Positions 26,655 to 37,977 of a stretch of DNA of 64,000 bases are shown in pieces; the first letter of the stretch is position 1; each line of letters starts with the position of its first letter. A program made the position numbers and the translations under genes. A model generated the notes under the pieces. The model saw only the letters and a list, made by a program, of their open reading frames with translations, was not told where the DNA came from and did not search any database. The DNA is taken from positions 248,001-312,000 of the forward strand of contig NZ_VXJV01000007.1 in assembly GCF_008692785.1 (NCBI RefSeq), in the 5' to 3' direction. This DNA comes from Salmonella enterica subsp. diarizonae (GTDB lineage: Bacteria > Pseudomonadota > Gammaproteobacteria > Enterobacterales > Enterobacteriaceae).

Positions 26655-28799
26655 TTACTGCTGCTGTTGAGAAGCCTGGATCGCCGTCAGGGCGATGGTG
26701 TAGACGATATCGTCAACCAGCGCGCCACGGGACAGGTCGTTCACCGGCTTGCGCATACCCTGCAACATCGGCCCGATGGAGATCAGGTCGGCAGAACGCT
26801 GTACCGCTTTGTAGGTGGTATTACCGGTGTTCAGATCCGGGAAGATGAACACGGTAGCGCGACCAGCAACCGGCGAGTTCGGCGCTTTGGATTTCGCTAC
26901 GTCAGCCATAACCGCGGCGTCGTACTGCAACGGACCGTCGATCATCAGGTCAGGACGTTTTTCCTGCGCCAGACGCGTCGCTTCGCGTACTTTCTCTACG
27001 TCGCTGCCCGCGCCAGAGGTGCCGGTGGAGTAGGAGAGCATCGCGACACGCGGTTCGATACCGAAGGCAATAGCGGAATCCGCAGACTGAATCGCGATTT
27101 CTGCCAGTTGTTCAGCAGTCGGGTCTGGGTTGATTGCGCAGTCGCCGTAAACGTAAACCTGTTCCGGCAGCAACATGAAGAACACAGAAGAGACCAGAGA
27201 ACTGCCCGGCGCCGTTTTAATAAGCTGCAGCGGCGGACGGATGGTGTTGGCGGTGGTATGAACCGCGCCGGAAACCAGACCGTCGACTTCGTCCTGCTCC
27301 AGCATCAGCGTGCCGAGCACCACGTTGTCTTCCAGCTGCTCACGGGCAACCGGTTCGGTCATACCTTTGCTCTTACGCAGCTCAACCAGGCGGGCGACAT
27401 AGCTTTCACGCACCACTTCCGGATCGACGATTTCAATGCCTGCGCCCAGCTCAACGCCCTGGGATGCCGCGACGCGGTTGATTTCATCCGGGTTGCCAAG
27501 CAGTACGCAAGTGGCGATGCCGCGTTCAGCGCAGATTGCCGCCGCTTTGACGGTACGCGGTTCGTCGCCTTCCGGCAGCACTACGCGTTTACCGGCTTTA
27601 CGCGCCAGCTCAGTCAGTTGGTAGCGGAACGCTGGCGGAGAGAGACGACGGCTACGTTCGGAAGTGGCGGTCAGCGACTCGATCCAGTCAGCGTTAACGT
27701 AGTTCGCGACATATTCCTGAACTTTCTCGATGCGTTCGTGGTCATCAACCGGGACTTCCAGATTGAAGCTTTGCAGGCTCAGCGAGGTCTGCCAGGTGTT
27801 GGTGTTCACCATAAAGACCGGCAGGCCAGTGGCGAATGCGCGTTCGCACAGTTTAGAAATGCGCGCGTCCATTTCATAGCCGCCGGTCAGCAGCAGGGCG
27901 CCGATTTCTACGCCGTTCATCGCGGCCAGGCAAGCAGCGACCAGGACGTCCGGACGGTCAGCGGAGGTCACTAACAACGACCCTGCGCGGAAATGTTCCA
28001 GCATATGCGGAATACTACGCGCGCAGAACGTGACGGATTTAACGCGGCGGGTTTTGATATCGCCTTCGTTAATGATGGTTGCGTTCAGGTGACGCGCCAT
28101 ATCGATAGCGCGGGTCGCAATCAGGTCGAAGCTCCACGGCACCGCGCCCAGAACCGGCAGCGGGCTGGATTCCTGCAGTTTAGCAGGATCGATTTTGATC
28201 ACCTGGGCTTTGGAAGAGTCGTCAAAGATCTCCGACAGATCCGGGCGAGTACGGCCTTGTTCATCAACCGGCGCATTCAGTTTGTTGACGATAACGCCGG
28301 TGATGTTGGTGTTTTTCGCGCCGCCGAAGCTGCTGCGCGTCAGTTCGATACGTTCGTTCAGCTGTTCTGGCGTGTCGGTACCCTGAGACATGACAAAAAC
28401 GATTTCCGCATTCAGCGTTTTCGCGATTTCATAGTTCAGAGACTGAGCGAACTGATGTTTACGGGTCGGAACCAGACCTTCAACCAGCACCACTTCCGCG
28501 TCTTTGGTATTCGCGTGGTAGTTTGCGATGATCTCTTCCATCAGCACGTCTTTCTGGTTGCTGGAGAGCAGAGATTCAACGTGGCTCATCTTCAGCGGTT
28601 CAGCCGCGGGCAGGGTAGAGTTCGCGCGAACGATAGTGGTGGTCTGGTCAGGCGCATCGCCGCCAGCGCGAGGCTGGGCGATAGGCTTAAAGACGCTCAG
28701 ACGAACGCCTTTGCGTTCCATAGCACGGATGACGCCGAGGCTGACGCTGGTCAGGCCGACGCTGGTTCCGGTAGGGATCAGCATAATAATACGGGACAC
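26655..28799 (-). CDS. pta: Pta, phosphate acetyltransferase
   Basis: Pta converts acetyl-CoA and phosphate to acetyl phosphate, the first step of acetate overflow and a source of acetyl phosphate for response regulators and protein acetylation. The 714-residue protein has an N-terminal P-loop-like domain ([19 protein letters not shown]), a DRTGG regulatory domain and the C-terminal catalytic domain ([43 protein letters not shown]). The start codon is GTG, as in E. coli, after a GAGGATAAACC ribosome site. It follows ackA by 76 bp. Confidence 0.98.
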   Translation of the reverse strand: MSRIIMLIPTGTSVGLTSVSLGVIRAMERKGVRLSVFKPIAQPRAGGDAPDQTTTIVRANSTLPAAEPLKMSHVESLLSSNQKDVLMEEIIANYHANTKDAEVVLVEGLVPTRKHQFAQSLNYEIAKTLNAEIVFVMSQGTDTPEQLNERIELTRSSFGGAKNTNITGVIVNKLNAPVDEQGRTRPDLSEIFDDSSKAQVIKIDPAKLQESSPLPVLGAVPWSFDLIATRAIDMARHLNATIINEGDIKTRRVKSVTFCARSIPHMLEHFRAGSLLVTSADRPDVLVAACLAAMNGVEIGALLLTGGYEMDARISKLCERAFATGLPVFMVNTNTWQTSLSLQSFNLEVPVDDHERIEKVQEYVANYVNADWIESLTATSERSRRLSPPAFRYQLTELARKAGKRVVLPEGDEPRTVKAAAICAERGIATCVLLGNPDEINRVAASQGVELGAGIEIVDPEVVRESYVARLVELRKSKGMTEPVAREQLEDNVVLGTLMLEQDEVDGLVSGAVHTTANTIRPPLQLIKTAPGSSLVSSVFFMLLPEQVYVYGDCAINPDPTAEQLAEIAIQSADSAIAFGIEPRVAMLSYSTGTSGAGSDVEKVREATRLAQEKRPDLMIDGPLQYDAAVMADVAKSKAPNSPVAGRATVFIFPDLNTGNTTYKAVQRSADLISIGPMLQGMRKPVNDLSRGALVDDIVYTIALTAIQASQQQQ

Positions 28800-28847
28800 G
28801 GTTTATCCTCTTTCGTTACCGCCAGGCTCAGGCGGGATACAAAACAG

Positions 28848-28870
28848 CACCGCCAGCTAGGCTGGCGGTG
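28848..28870 (-). other. Strong hairpin between ackA and pta
   Basis: CACCGCCAGC / GCTGGCGGTG is a perfect 10-bp stem with a 3-nt loop, 6 bp after the ackA stop. Reading towards pta there is only a weak T-rich stretch (TGTTTTG). It may act as a partial terminator or stabiliser that sets the AckA:Pta ratio. Confidence 0.65.
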
Positions 28871-28875
28871 TAAAA

Positions 28876-30078
28876 TCAGGCAGTCAGACGGCTCGCGTCT
28901 TGCGCGATGACCAGTTCTTCGTTGGTTGGGATCACCACCGCAGGGCGAGTGCCTTCTTTGTTGATGAAACCAGATTTGCCGAAGCGGGCTGCCAGGTTAC
29001 GTTCGTGGTCGACTTCAAAGCCCAGCACGCCCAGTTTACCCAGAGACAGTTCACGCACCATCGCGGCGTTTTCACCGATACCGCCGGTGAACACGACTGC
29101 ATCCAGACGACCGTCCATCAGAGCGGTGTAAGAACCGATGTATTTCGCCAGGCGGTGGCAGTAAACGTCCATCGCACGTTTTGCGTCTTCTTTGGTGGCG
29201 TAGTTGTCTTCAACATAACGGCAGTCGCTGGTCACTTCAGTCAGACCCAGCAGACCGGACTCTTTGGTCAGCATTTTGTTGATCTGATCCACGCTCATGC
29301 CCAGAGTGTCGTGCAGGTGGAAGATAATCGCAGGGTCGATATCGCCGGAACGGGTACCCATGACCAGGCCTTCCAGCGGGGTCAGACCCATAGAGGTATC
29401 CACGCATTTACCGTTACGGATAGCGGAAACAGAACCGCCGTTGCCCAGGTGGCAGGTGATAATGTTCAGTTCTTCTACCGGCTTGTTCAGAATTTTTGCC
29501 GCTTCCTGAGTCACATAGAAGTGGCTGGTGCCGTGTGCGCCATAGCGACGAACGCCGTGTTCTTTATACAGGCTGTACGGCAGGGCATACAGGTAAGACT
29601 CTTCTGGCATGGTCTGATGGAAGGCAGTGTCGAATACTGCAACGTTTTTATCTTTCAGCTGCGGGAAAGATTTCAGCGCTTCGGCGATACCAATCAGGTG
29701 AGCCGGGTTATGCAGCGGTGCGAAAGAGGCGGAATCTTTGATGCCCTGAATGACGGACTCATCAATGACGACGGAGCGGGTATACTTCTCGCCGCCGTGT
29801 ACGATACGGTGACCAATTGCAGTTAACTGCGCAGACAGTTCTGGTTTTTGTGCCAGAATAGTGTTAACGATAAAGTTTAGCGCTTCACTGTGAGCGGCGC
29901 CTGCACCTAAAGCCGCTTCTTGTTTACTGCCGTCCATTTTCCATTTGATGCGTGCTTCTGGCAGATGGAAACATTCGGCTAAACCAGAAAGGTATTCATC
30001 ACCGTTAACTGCATCAATAATTGCAAATTTCAGTGAAGAACTACCGCAGTTCAGAACCAGTACTAACTTACTCGACAT
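28876..30078 (-). CDS. ackA: AckA, acetate kinase
   Basis: AckA makes acetate and ATP from acetyl phosphate. The 400-residue ASKHA-fold protein begins with the signature [17 protein letters not shown] and has the second signature [12 protein letters not shown], the [10 protein letters not shown] and CHLGNGGSV motifs, and the C-terminal [14 protein letters not shown]. It is first in the ackA-pta unit. Pta-AckA runs in reverse during acetate use. Confidence 0.98.
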   Translation of the reverse strand: MSSKLVLVLNCGSSSLKFAIIDAVNGDEYLSGLAECFHLPEARIKWKMDGSKQEAALGAGAAHSEALNFIVNTILAQKPELSAQLTAIGHRIVHGGEKYTRSVVIDESVIQGIKDSASFAPLHNPAHLIGIAEALKSFPQLKDKNVAVFDTAFHQTMPEESYLYALPYSLYKEHGVRRYGAHGTSHFYVTQEAAKILNKPVEELNIITCHLGNGGSVSAIRNGKCVDTSMGLTPLEGLVMGTRSGDIDPAIIFHLHDTLGMSVDQINKMLTKESGLLGLTEVTSDCRYVEDNYATKEDAKRAMDVYCHRLAKYIGSYTALMDGRLDAVVFTGGIGENAAMVRELSLGKLGVLGFEVDHERNLAARFGKSGFINKEGTRPAVVIPTNEELVIAQDASRLTA

Positions 30079-30417
30079 GGAAGTACCTATTTATGATACG
30101 TGGCTAAAAAAACGTCAGTGAGCCATAGAGCGTAGCGCATGATAGCCCTGACATTTATGATTAACATCATGCGCAGGAGTTTTTTTGGGCATGATGGAAG
30201 AAATACCTTTGAGTCTATGCCATTTTGCGTATTTTTCAGCCAATGGCATACTATGTATAATATTGACGACTCAATGCTTTTAAACTACCGGCCTTTGACA
30301 GGCCGACACAGGATACCTGATAGTGGGTATCGAAGACAAAATGTTTTGAACGTTGTCCCTCGCAGTTGCTGTTTTGCACAAATTTTTTAAATTTTATATG
30401 TGAAGTTGAGGTAGGCC
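30079..30417. other. ackA-yfbV divergent intergenic region
   Basis: This 339-bp AT-rich spacer must hold promoters for ackA (minus) and yfbV (plus). I see an FNR-like dyad at 30157-30170, listed separately, and a short GC-rich hairpin CGGCCTTTGACAGGCCG near 30289-30305. No coding sequence is convincing here. Confidence 0.6.
30157..30170. promoter_or_regulatory. FNR-like site upstream of ackA
   Basis: ATGAT-TAAC-ATCAT fits the FNR consensus TTGAT-N4-ATCAA at 8 of 10 defined positions and is perfectly symmetrical. It lies about 80 bp upstream of the ackA start. Anaerobic control of ackA-pta is plausible; this is a sequence match only. Confidence 0.4.
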
Positions 30418-30873
30418 ATGTCGACACCGGATAATCGCTCCGTAAATTTTTTTAGCTTATTCCGCCGGGGGCAGCACTACGCGAAGACGTGGCCGATGGA
30501 AAAGCGGCTGGCACCCGTTTTCGTCGAAAACCGCGTAATTCGTATGACGCGCTATGCCATACGATTTATGCCGCCTGTCGCGGTCTTTACGTTATGCTGG
30601 CAGATAGCGCTGGGCGGTCAGTTAGGTCCGGCCGTGGCGACCGCCCTGTTCGCCCTGAGCTTGCCCATGCAGGGATTATGGTGGTTAGGGAAACGTTCCG
30701 TGACGCCATTGCCGCCTTCAATCCTCAACTGGTTTTACGAAGTTCGCGGCAAATTGCAGGAAGCCGGACAAGCGCTGGCACCGGTAGAAGGAAAGCCGGA
30801 TTACCAGGCATTAGCTGACACGCTTAAGCGCGCCTTCAAACAACTGGATAAAACTTTCCTGGATGATTTGTAA
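30418..30873 (+). CDS. yfbV: YfbV, UPF0208 inner-membrane protein
   Basis: This 151-residue UPF0208 protein has two membrane segments at about residues 45-65 and 70-90, with short cytoplasmic ends. The E. coli orthologue (YfbV) has been reported to insulate the Ter macrodomain together with MatP; how a small membrane protein does this is unclear. A GAGGTAGGCC ribosome site precedes the ATG. It is divergent from ackA and ends in a good terminator. Confidence 0.92.
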   Translation: MSTPDNRSVNFFSLFRRGQHYAKTWPMEKRLAPVFVENRVIRMTRYAIRFMPPVAVFTLCWQIALGGQLGPAVATALFALSLPMQGLWWLGKRSVTPLPPSILNWFYEVRGKLQEAGQALAPVEGKPDYQALADTLKRAFKQLDKTFLDDL

Positions 30874-30877
30874 TTGA

Positions 30878-31450
<573 letters not shown>

Positions 31451-31460
31451 GGAGGTTCGC

Positions 31461-32120
31461 GTGCAGTGTAAAGGCTTTCTGTTTGATCTGGATGGAACGT
31501 TGGTTGACTCATTACCTGCCGTTGAACGCGCGTGGTGTAACTGGGCCGATCGCTTTAACCTTGCTCATGATGAGGTGCTGGGCTTTATTCATGGCAAACA
31601 GGCGATGACCTCGTTGCGGCATTTTATGGCGGGTAAATCGGAGGCGGAAATTGCCGCTGAGTTTACGCGCCTGGAGCAAATAGAAGCCACTGAAACTGCA
31701 GGGATCACCGCGTTGCCGGGGGCAGCCGATTTACTTAATCACCTGAATAAAGCGGGCATTCCGTGGGCTATCGTTACCTCCGGTTCAATGCCGGTCGCGC
31801 GTGCGCGCCATCAGGTCGCGGGCCTTCCCGCGCCAGAGGTGTTTGTCACCGCCGAACGAGTCAAACGCGGCAAACCGGAGCCGGATGCGTATTTGCTCGG
31901 CGCACAACTGCTTGGCCTGGCCCCTCAGGAGTGCGCCGTAGTGGAAGATGCCCCGGCTGGCGTGCTGTCCGGGCTGGCTGCGGGCTGCCATGTCATTGCG
32001 GTCAATGCGCCGGCCGACACGCCGCGTCTGGCGGATGTTGATTTTGTGTTGGATAGCCTGACGCAATTGTCGGTCGCTAAACAACCAAACGGTGATGTGG
32101 TGGTGTTAAGAAAGACCTGA
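31461..32120 (+). CDS. yfbT: YfbT (HxpA), HAD-family sugar phosphatase
   Basis: This 219-residue haloacid-dehalogenase-type phosphatase has motif I FDLDGTLVDS (the nucleophile Asp near residue 9), motif II IVTSGS, the motif III lysine in KRGKPEPDAYL and motif IV VVEDAPAG. The E. coli enzyme dephosphorylates several sugar phosphates. I start at GTG 31461 (VQCKGFLFD), which has GAGGAGG 6 nt upstream and gives the family N-terminus; upstream ATGs would overlap yfbU. Confidence 0.92.
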   Translation: MQCKGFLFDLDGTLVDSLPAVERAWCNWADRFNLAHDEVLGFIHGKQAMTSLRHFMAGKSEAEIAAEFTRLEQIEATETAGITALPGAADLLNHLNKAGIPWAIVTSGSMPVARARHQVAGLPAPEVFVTAERVKRGKPEPDAYLLGAQLLGLAPQECAVVEDAPAGVLSGLAAGCHVIAVNAPADTPRLADVDFVLDSLTQLSVAKQPNGDVVVLRKT

Positions 32121-32196
32121 TCATGATATCGCCCCGCCCTGGCGGGGCATATTTATGGCAGAATCGCATTATCTTCTCATCTGACAAGGATATGTT

Positions 32197-34023
32197 GTGA
32201 ACGGTGAATTGATTTGGGTTCTCTCTTTACTGGCGGTTGCCGTTGTGCTGTTTGCGACGGGCAAAGTACGTATGGATGCGGTGGCTTTATTCGTCATTGT
32301 TGCTTTTGTCCTTAGTGGTACCTTGACCCTTCCGGAAGCCTTTTCCGGCTTCAGCGATCCGAATGTCATTCTTATCGCCGCCTTATTTATTATTGGCGAC
32401 GGTCTTGTGCGTACCGGCGTTGCTACGGTGGTCGGTACCTGGCTGGTTAAAATGGCGGGCAGCAGTGAAATCAAGATGCTGGTTTTACTGATGATCACTG
32501 TCGCCGGGCTTGGCGCTTTCATGAGTTCAACCGGCGTGGTGGCGATTTTTATCCCCGTTGTTCTTAGCGTTTCTATGCATATGCAGACCTCGCCTTCGCG
32601 CCTGATGATGCCGCTTAGCTTTGCCGGGCTTATCAGCGGAATGATGACGCTGGTGGCGACGCCGCCGAACCTGGTGGTTAACAGTGAACTGCTGCGTGAA
32701 GGCCTGCACGGGTTCAGCTTTTTTAGCGTGACGCCGCTGGGGGTAGTGGTGCTGGCGCTCGGCATTGTTTATATGCTGGTGATGCGCTTCATGCTAAAAG
32801 GCGATACGCCCGGACAACAGGCCGGTAAGCGGCGCACTTTCCGCGATCTTATCCGTGATTACCGCCTGACGGGACGCGCTCGCCGTCTGGCGATTCGCCC
32901 CGGTTCGCCGATGGTGGGACAGCGGCTGGACGACCTTAAACTGCGCGAACGTTACGGCGCCAATGTTATCGGCGTTGAACGCTGGCGGCGCTTTCGGCGG
33001 GTTATCGTCAATGTGAACGGCGTATCGGAGTTTCGTGCTCGCGACGTTCTGCTGATTGATATGTCGGCGGCGGAGGTTGACCTCAGAGAGTTTTGCGCCG
33101 AACAACTTCTGGAACCGATGGTATTGCGTGGAGAATATTTTTCCGATCAGGCGTTAGATGTCGGGATGGCGGAAATTTCGCTTATTCCGGAGTCTGAACT
33201 GATAGGCAAGTCGGTGCGGGAAATCGCCTTCCGTACACGTTACGGGCTGAATGTGGTCGGCCTGAAACGCGACGGCGTCGAGCTGGAAGGATCGCTGGCC
33301 GATGAGTCGTTATTGATGGGCGATATCATTCTGGTTGTGGGGAACTGGAAGTTAATCAGCCAGCTTGGGCAAAAAGGTCGCGACTTTGTGGTGCTGAATA
33401 TGCCGGTCGAGGTCAGCGAAGCCTCTCCAGCGCACAGCCAGGCGCCGCACGCCATTTTCTGCCTGGTACTTATGGTGGCGCTGATGTTAACCGATGAAAT
33501 TCCCAACCCGATCGCGGCGATTATCGCCTGCCTGCTGATGGGGAAATTTCGCTGTATTGATGCTGAAAGCGCCTATAAAGCGATCCACTGGCCGAGTATT
33601 ATTTTGATTGTGGGTATGATGCCGTTTGCGCTGGCGTTGCAAAAAACCGGCGGCGTCTCTCTGGTGGTGAAAGGGTTAATGGATATCGGCGGCGGCTATG
33701 GGCCGTATATGATGCTGGGATGCCTGTTCGTGCTGTGTGCCGCCATAGGGTTGTTTATTTCTAACACGGCAACGGCGGTGCTGATGGCGCCGATTGCGCT
33801 GGCGGCGGCGAAGTCAATGGGCGTATCGCCCTATCCGTTTGCGATGGCGGTGGCGATGGCGGCATCCGCCGCCTTTATGACGCCGGTTTCATCGCCGGTC
33901 AATACGCTGGTTCTGGGGCCGGGAAACTATAGCTTTAGCGATTTTGTGAAGCTTGGCGTGCCGTTCACGCTTATTGTGATGGCGGTCTGTATTGTGATGA
34001 TTCCGATGTTATTCCCGTTTTAA
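32197..34023 (+). CDS. yfbS: YfbS, putative divalent-anion:sodium symporter family transporter with TrkA-C domains
   Basis: The 608-residue membrane protein belongs to the SLC13/ArsB-like ion transporter superfamily. The N-terminal half has about 5-6 membrane segments (with [17 protein letters not shown] and [15 protein letters not shown]). A cytosolic insert (about 210-400) has two TrkA-C (RCK_C) repeats, and the C-terminal half carries the repeated motif [17 protein letters not shown]. Substrate unknown; sulfate or dicarboxylates are family precedents. The start is GTG 32197 with AAGGA 6 nt before it. Two REP units follow. Confidence 0.9.
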   Translation: MNGELIWVLSLLAVAVVLFATGKVRMDAVALFVIVAFVLSGTLTLPEAFSGFSDPNVILIAALFIIGDGLVRTGVATVVGTWLVKMAGSSEIKMLVLLMITVAGLGAFMSSTGVVAIFIPVVLSVSMHMQTSPSRLMMPLSFAGLISGMMTLVATPPNLVVNSELLREGLHGFSFFSVTPLGVVVLALGIVYMLVMRFMLKGDTPGQQAGKRRTFRDLIRDYRLTGRARRLAIRPGSPMVGQRLDDLKLRERYGANVIGVERWRRFRRVIVNVNGVSEFRARDVLLIDMSAAEVDLREFCAEQLLEPMVLRGEYFSDQALDVGMAEISLIPESELIGKSVREIAFRTRYGLNVVGLKRDGVELEGSLADESLLMGDIILVVGNWKLISQLGQKGRDFVVLNMPVEVSEASPAHSQAPHAIFCLVLMVALMLTDEIPNPIAAIIACLLMGKFRCIDAESAYKAIHWPSIILIVGMMPFALALQKTGGVSLVVKGLMDIGGGYGPYMMLGCLFVLCAAIGLFISNTATAVLMAPIALAAAKSMGVSPYPFAMAVAMAASAAFMTPVSSPVNTLVLGPGNYSFSDFVKLGVPFTLIVMAVCIVMIPMLFPF

Positions 34024-34039
34024 CCATAGGCTGGAAAAT

Positions 34040-34117
34040 GCCTGATGGCGCTACGCTTATCAGGCCTACGCTGGCGAACGTTGCGCCAGGCCGGATAAGG
34101 CACAGCCGCCATCCGGC
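34040..34117. repeat. REP (BIME) pair between yfbS and yfbR
   Basis: Units lie at about 34040-34069 (GCCTGATGGCGCTACGCTTA ... GGCCTAC) and 34088-34117 (AGGCCGGATAAGGCACAGCC ... ATCCGGC). They lie between the convergent stops of yfbS and yfbR. Confidence 0.9.
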
Positions 34118-34119
34118 AA

Positions 34120-34719
34120 CTAAAGCGGTGAATCCTGGCTTATCTCGTCAAGAGAAAGATGGAAACTTGGCACGAACACCGCCATAAAATAGTCCATCTC
34201 CTGGCTGCGACGTAATTCCAGCGTTTTTTCCAGCCGCGTTTTCGCCAGCAAAAACTCATTATTCCCCGCCGATAACTCTTCCAGACATTTCAGGTAGGCG
34301 CAAAGCGCATCGGCCTGTTTCACGATTGCCTGTTCTTCTTCGCTCCAGGTATTCTCATCAATAAGCGGTGCGAAAATATCGCGTAATTCATCCGGTGCCA
34401 TATCAACCAGCTTTTGCTGGGCGATTTTTTCGATCGCTTTATATTCCTGGGCTATCTGGGAATTAAAATATTTTACCGGCGTTGGCAGATCGCCGGTCAG
34501 TACTTCTGAGGCATCGTGATACATCGCCAGAAGCGCGATACGTTCAGCATTGAGCTGACCGCCAAATTTACGGTTTTTTATCGCCGCCAACGCATGGGCG
34601 ACCATCGCCACCTGCAGGCTATGTTCGGAGACGTTTTCCGTACGCACGTTACGCATCAGCGGCCAGCGGTTAATCAACTTCATGCGGGAGAGATGGGCGA
34701 AAAAATGGCTCTGCTTCAT
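34120..34719 (-). CDS. yfbR: YfbR, HD-domain 5'-deoxynucleotidase
   Basis: YfbR removes phosphate from deoxyribonucleoside 5'-monophosphates and takes part in dCTP-based thymidylate synthesis and nucleotide salvage. The 199-residue HD-fold enzyme has the metal ligands His33 in NVSEHSLQV, His68-Asp69 in [14 protein letters not shown] and Asp137 near [12 protein letters not shown]. It lies 93 bp downstream of alaA on the same strand. Confidence 0.95.
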   Translation of the reverse strand: MKQSHFFAHLSRMKLINRWPLMRNVRTENVSEHSLQVAMVAHALAAIKNRKFGGQLNAERIALLAMYHDASEVLTGDLPTPVKYFNSQIAQEYKAIEKIAQQKLVDMAPDELRDIFAPLIDENTWSEEEQAIVKQADALCAYLKCLEELSAGNNEFLLAKTRLEKTLELRRSQEMDYFMAVFVPSFHLSLDEISQDSPL

Positions 34720-34812
34720 AGATTACCTTATGTTTTCACTGCGGCAGACTTCATTGTGCGGGGAGGGAGATGAAGATGCAATTCAGGCTACCAAAGTAGC
34801 CTGAATTTAATA

Positions 34813-36027
34813 TTATTGATGGTAGCCTGAGAGGAAGCGCCCAAAGCGGTTGATGGCCATCTCCAGGTCATCTTCACGTGGTAGCGTCACAATACGGAAG
34901 TGATCCGGCCACGGCCAGTTAAAGGCGGTTCCTTGCACCAGCAGCACCTTTTCCTGTAGCAGGAAGTCCAGCACCATCTTCTGGTCGTCGTGAATATTAA
35001 AACGTTTAGCGTCGATCCTGGGGAACATGTACAACGCGCCGCGCGGTTTCACGCAGGAAACGCCGGGGATATCGTTAATCAACTCCCAGGCGCGGTTACG
35101 TTGTTCATACAGACGACCGCCCGGCAGGATAAATTCGCTAATGCTTTGATAACCGCCGAGCGCGGTCTGAATGGCGTGTTGCGCCGGGACGTTGGCACAC
35201 AACCGCATTGAGGCTAACATCTCCAGCCCTTCAATATAGCCCTTCGCATGTTTTTTCGGCCCGTTCAATACCATCCAGCCCTGACGGAATCCGGCGACGC
35301 GATAGGTTTTAGACAGACCGTTAAAGGTGATAGTTAGCAGGTCAGGCGCCAGTGCGGCGATAGAGTGATGTTCGGCATCGTCATAGAGAATCTTGTCATA
35401 AATTTCATCGGCGAAGATGATGAGATTATGCTCGCGCGCAATGGTGACAATTTCCATCAACAATTCTTTAGAATAGACGGCGCCAGTAGGGTTGTTTGGA
35501 TTAATAATGACAATGCCGCGCGTACGTGGGGTGATTTTGGCGCGGATATCGTCAAGATCCGGGAACCAGTCGGAAGATTCATCGCAAAGATAATGTACCG
35601 CCTTGCCGCTGGAAAGCGATACTGCCGCCGTCCATAATGGATAGTCGGGCGCGGGAACCAGCATTTCATCGCCACTGTTAAGCAACGCCTGCATCGCCTG
35701 AACGATCAGTTCGGAAACGCCGTTACCGATATAGATATCTTCCACGGTCACATCGCGCATTCCACGGGCCTGATAATGCTGCATAATCGCTTTACGGGCG
35801 GAATAAAGCCCTTTCGAGTCGCAATATCCTTGCGCCGTCGGCAAATTACGAATGACATCGACCAGAATTTCGTCCGGCGCTTCGAATCCGAAGGGGGCGG
35901 GGTTGCCGATATTCAGTTTAAGAACTTTATTACCTTCTTCTTCAAGGCGTTTCGCTTCTTTCAGAACGGGACCACGAATGTCATAACAGACATTTTCGAG
36001 TTTGCTGGATTTTTCAATGGGGGACAT
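34813..36027 (-). CDS. alaA: AlaA, glutamate-pyruvate aminotransferase
   Basis: AlaA (formerly YfbQ) makes alanine from pyruvate and glutamate. The 404-residue fold I PLP aminotransferase has the PLP lysine in FNGLSKTYRVAGFRQGW, the NPNNPTGAVYS motif, the Asp/Tyr of FADEIYDKILYD and the carboxylate-binding Arg near FRIVTLPRED. I start at ATG 36027 (MSPIEKSSKLENV), the E. coli start; an open-frame extension of 10 codons has no support. In E. coli the gene is repressed by Lrp with leucine. Confidence 0.96.
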   Translation of the reverse strand: MSPIEKSSKLENVCYDIRGPVLKEAKRLEEEGNKVLKLNIGNPAPFGFEAPDEILVDVIRNLPTAQGYCDSKGLYSARKAIMQHYQARGMRDVTVEDIYIGNGVSELIVQAMQALLNSGDEMLVPAPDYPLWTAAVSLSSGKAVHYLCDESSDWFPDLDDIRAKITPRTRGIVIINPNNPTGAVYSKELLMEIVTIAREHNLIIFADEIYDKILYDDAEHHSIAALAPDLLTITFNGLSKTYRVAGFRQGWMVLNGPKKHAKGYIEGLEMLASMRLCANVPAQHAIQTALGGYQSISEFILPGGRLYEQRNRAWELINDIPGVSCVKPRGALYMFPRIDAKRFNIHDDQKMVLDFLLQEKVLLVQGTAFNWPWPDHFRIVTLPREDDLEMAINRFGRFLSGYHQ

Positions 36028-36057
36028 GAATCTTGACCTTTTAGCTGTTATTGCCAC

Positions 36058-36959
36058 TCCCTGCCGTGGAAGTCAGCACGAAACAATGTACTCCCACGAC
36101 GGTGAGTTTTGAAGAGTTGGCAGAAGAAGATTTTGTTTATTTTTAACGCGCTTTCTCGTTGTTTAAAACTCTACAAAATCATTTTTATAGGTTTATTTTC
36201 TGTTTTTATTTATATATGTAGTTTTTTATTCTGCTTTATTGCTTGTGATGTGGTGTTTTATTTTGCTGAAAGTTGTCTGTTTTATGAGAGATAAGCATTC
36301 ATCATTAGTGTAGCGTCGGCTATTTCGGAAATACTGAGCATTAACGGTGAAATGAGAAGGTTAGACCTTTCCGGCGCTAGGCGGTGTGAAACTATTGTTA
36401 AGTATAATTAATGAATGGTGGAAATCTTAATTAATTATTATTTAATATTTAAAAAGCATTTACTAAAGCCGTAATAATATCTTGCTGGTCCGATTAGTAT
36501 AACATATCCCAGATTAAGATTATTCGTAATAATACTTATAAATATAGCGGTTTTAGGTTAAGATAATGATCCGAAACGGGGGCGTAGTCTGCGTTGTCTG
36601 CTAATTTTTATGACGCGAGTTTATACATAACCTATTGTTCAATATATTGTTTTTTGTATCATTGCATGTCAGTAAACTATTTGACGCTGTTACAAAATTT
36701 ACACGTCCATCATTAGCAGAAATCTGTAGACGCCTAAAGGTATGACACATTCTCTTCGATATATCCCGATAGGTTGCATTCGGTATTATATCGGCAAGTA
36801 AGAGAAGTGTTTTGGTCGTATTTTCAATTACATTCTAACATTTACCTGGGTAACCAGGTGGTACTGCGAAGGATGCACATTACAAATGGAATTGCTTGTT
36901 TCTGAATGCACAGCATTAACCAGGTCAGCCCGATATGACCCGCCAGTAAGTGAAAAATT
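36058..36959. other. Long AT-rich region between alaA and lrhA
   Basis: This 0.9-kb non-coding stretch is clearly richer in A and T than its surroundings, above all at 36120-36300 and 36400-36560. In E. coli lrhA has an unusually long 5' untranslated leader, so the promoter and leader account for the right half. An RcsB-box-like site lies at 36515-36528. A 61-codon hydrophobic open frame at 36109-36294 is probably chance. AT-rich DNA of this kind is a typical H-NS target; that is inference. Confidence 0.65.
36515..36528 (+). promoter_or_regulatory. RcsB box-like site upstream of lrhA
   Basis: TAAGATTATTCGTA agrees with the RcsAB box TAAGAATATTCCTA at 12 of 14 positions. lrhA is known to be controlled by the Rcs phosphorelay in E. 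coli, and the site lies about 430 bp upstream of the lrhA ATG, which suits its long leader. Confidence 0.6.
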
Positions 36960-37898
36960 ATGATAAATGCAAATCGTCCGATAATTAACCTCGATCTCGA
37001 TCTGCTGAGAACGTTCGTGGCTGTTGCCGATCTGAACACCTTCGCCGCGGCGGCTGCTGCGGTATGTCGTACTCAGTCTGCGGTCAGTCAGCAAATGCAG
37101 CGTCTTGAGCAACTCGTGGGAAAGGAATTGTTCGCCCGCCATGGTCGTAACAAACTTTTGACCGAACACGGTATCCAGCTTCTGGGGTACGCCAGAAAAA
37201 TCCTGCGTTTTAATGATGAAGCGTGTTCATCATTAATGTTTAGTAATCTTCAGGGGGTGTTAACAATCGGCGCTTCTGATGAATCAGCTGACACTATCCT
37301 GCCTTTTTTGCTTAGCCGAATTAGCTCGGTTTATCCGAAGCTCGCACTTGATGTACGGGTAAAACGCAACGCCTATATGGTGGACATGGTTAAATCGCAG
37401 GAAGTGGATTTGGTGGTGACGACTAACCAACCTCACTCGCTGGACTGTCTCAATCTGCGGACATCGCCTACCCATTGGTATTGTGCGGCTGAATATGTTT
37501 TGCAAAGGGGAGAACCTATACCATTAGTGCTGCTGGACGATCCCAGCCCATTCCGCGATATGGTGCTGGAGACGTTAAATGCAGCGGGTATTTCCTGGCG
37601 GCTGGCCTACGTGGCGTCGACATTACCGGCGGTACGTGCGGCCGTTAAAGCCGGTCTTGGCGTAACGGCTCGACCTGTCGAGATGATGAGTCCCGACCTA
37701 CGCGTGTTGGGCGCCGCAGACGGATTACCGCCTTTGCCGGATACGGAATATCTATTGTGCCGCGATCCTGATAGTCAGAATGAGCTGGCGATGGTGATTT
37801 TCCATGCGATGGAAAGCTATCAAAACCCGTGGCATTATAATCAGTTTTCTGCAGAAGGCGGAGATGATTCGCTGATGGTTGAGGGCGGTTTTGAATAG
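36960..37898 (+). CDS. lrhA: LrhA, LysR-type regulator of motility and virulence
   Basis: LrhA represses flhDC and hence flagella, and affects fimbriae and RpoS levels; relatives HexA and PecT control virulence factors in plant pathogens. The 312-residue protein has a winged helix-turn-helix at residues about 11-70 ([21 protein letters not shown], then [15 protein letters not shown]) and a LysR effector domain. The N-terminal half is almost identical to E. coli LrhA by memory, whereas the effector region around [20 protein letters not shown] is more diverged. No clear ribosome site precedes the ATG, which may mean weak translation. It is followed by a terminator and the nuo operon. Confidence 0.95.
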   Translation: MINANRPIINLDLDLLRTFVAVADLNTFAAAAAAVCRTQSAVSQQMQRLEQLVGKELFARHGRNKLLTEHGIQLLGYARKILRFNDEACSSLMFSNLQGVLTIGASDESADTILPFLLSRISSVYPKLALDVRVKRNAYMVDMVKSQEVDLVVTTNQPHSLDCLNLRTSPTHWYCAAEYVLQRGEPIPLVLLDDPSPFRDMVLETLNAAGISWRLAYVASTLPAVRAAVKAGLGVTARPVEMMSPDLRVLGAADGLPPLPDTEYLLCRDPDSQNELAMVIFHAMESYQNPWHYNQFSAEGGDDSLMVEGGFE

Positions 37899-37930
37899 AT
37901 CGCAGGGAAATTGCGTTAAGCCGTAAATGT

Positions 37931-37977
37931 AAAAAAGAGCCGCTGGCGATGAAAAAACGCCCAGAGGCTCTTTTTTT
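37931..37977 (+). terminator. Rho-independent terminator after lrhA
   Basis: AAAAAAGAGCC / GGCTCTTTTTTT forms a strong outer stem with an inner CTGGCG / CGCCCAG helix, and the 3' arm runs into seven T. Its arms also carry A- and T-runs on the other strand, so it could work in both directions. Confidence 0.88.

Noticed and set aside
26667-27974. A 435-codon open frame antisense to pta
   Set aside because: It is the complement of a highly expressed, strongly biased gene. Its translation is Arg/Gln/His/Val-rich with no domain, and there is no ribosome site or promoter.
36109-36294. A 61-codon hydrophobic open frame in the alaA-lrhA gap
   Set aside because: It starts with TTG in very AT-rich DNA, where Phe, Ile and Leu codons arise by chance. 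There is no convincing ribosome site, and I know no homologue. Kept only as part of the intergenic description.
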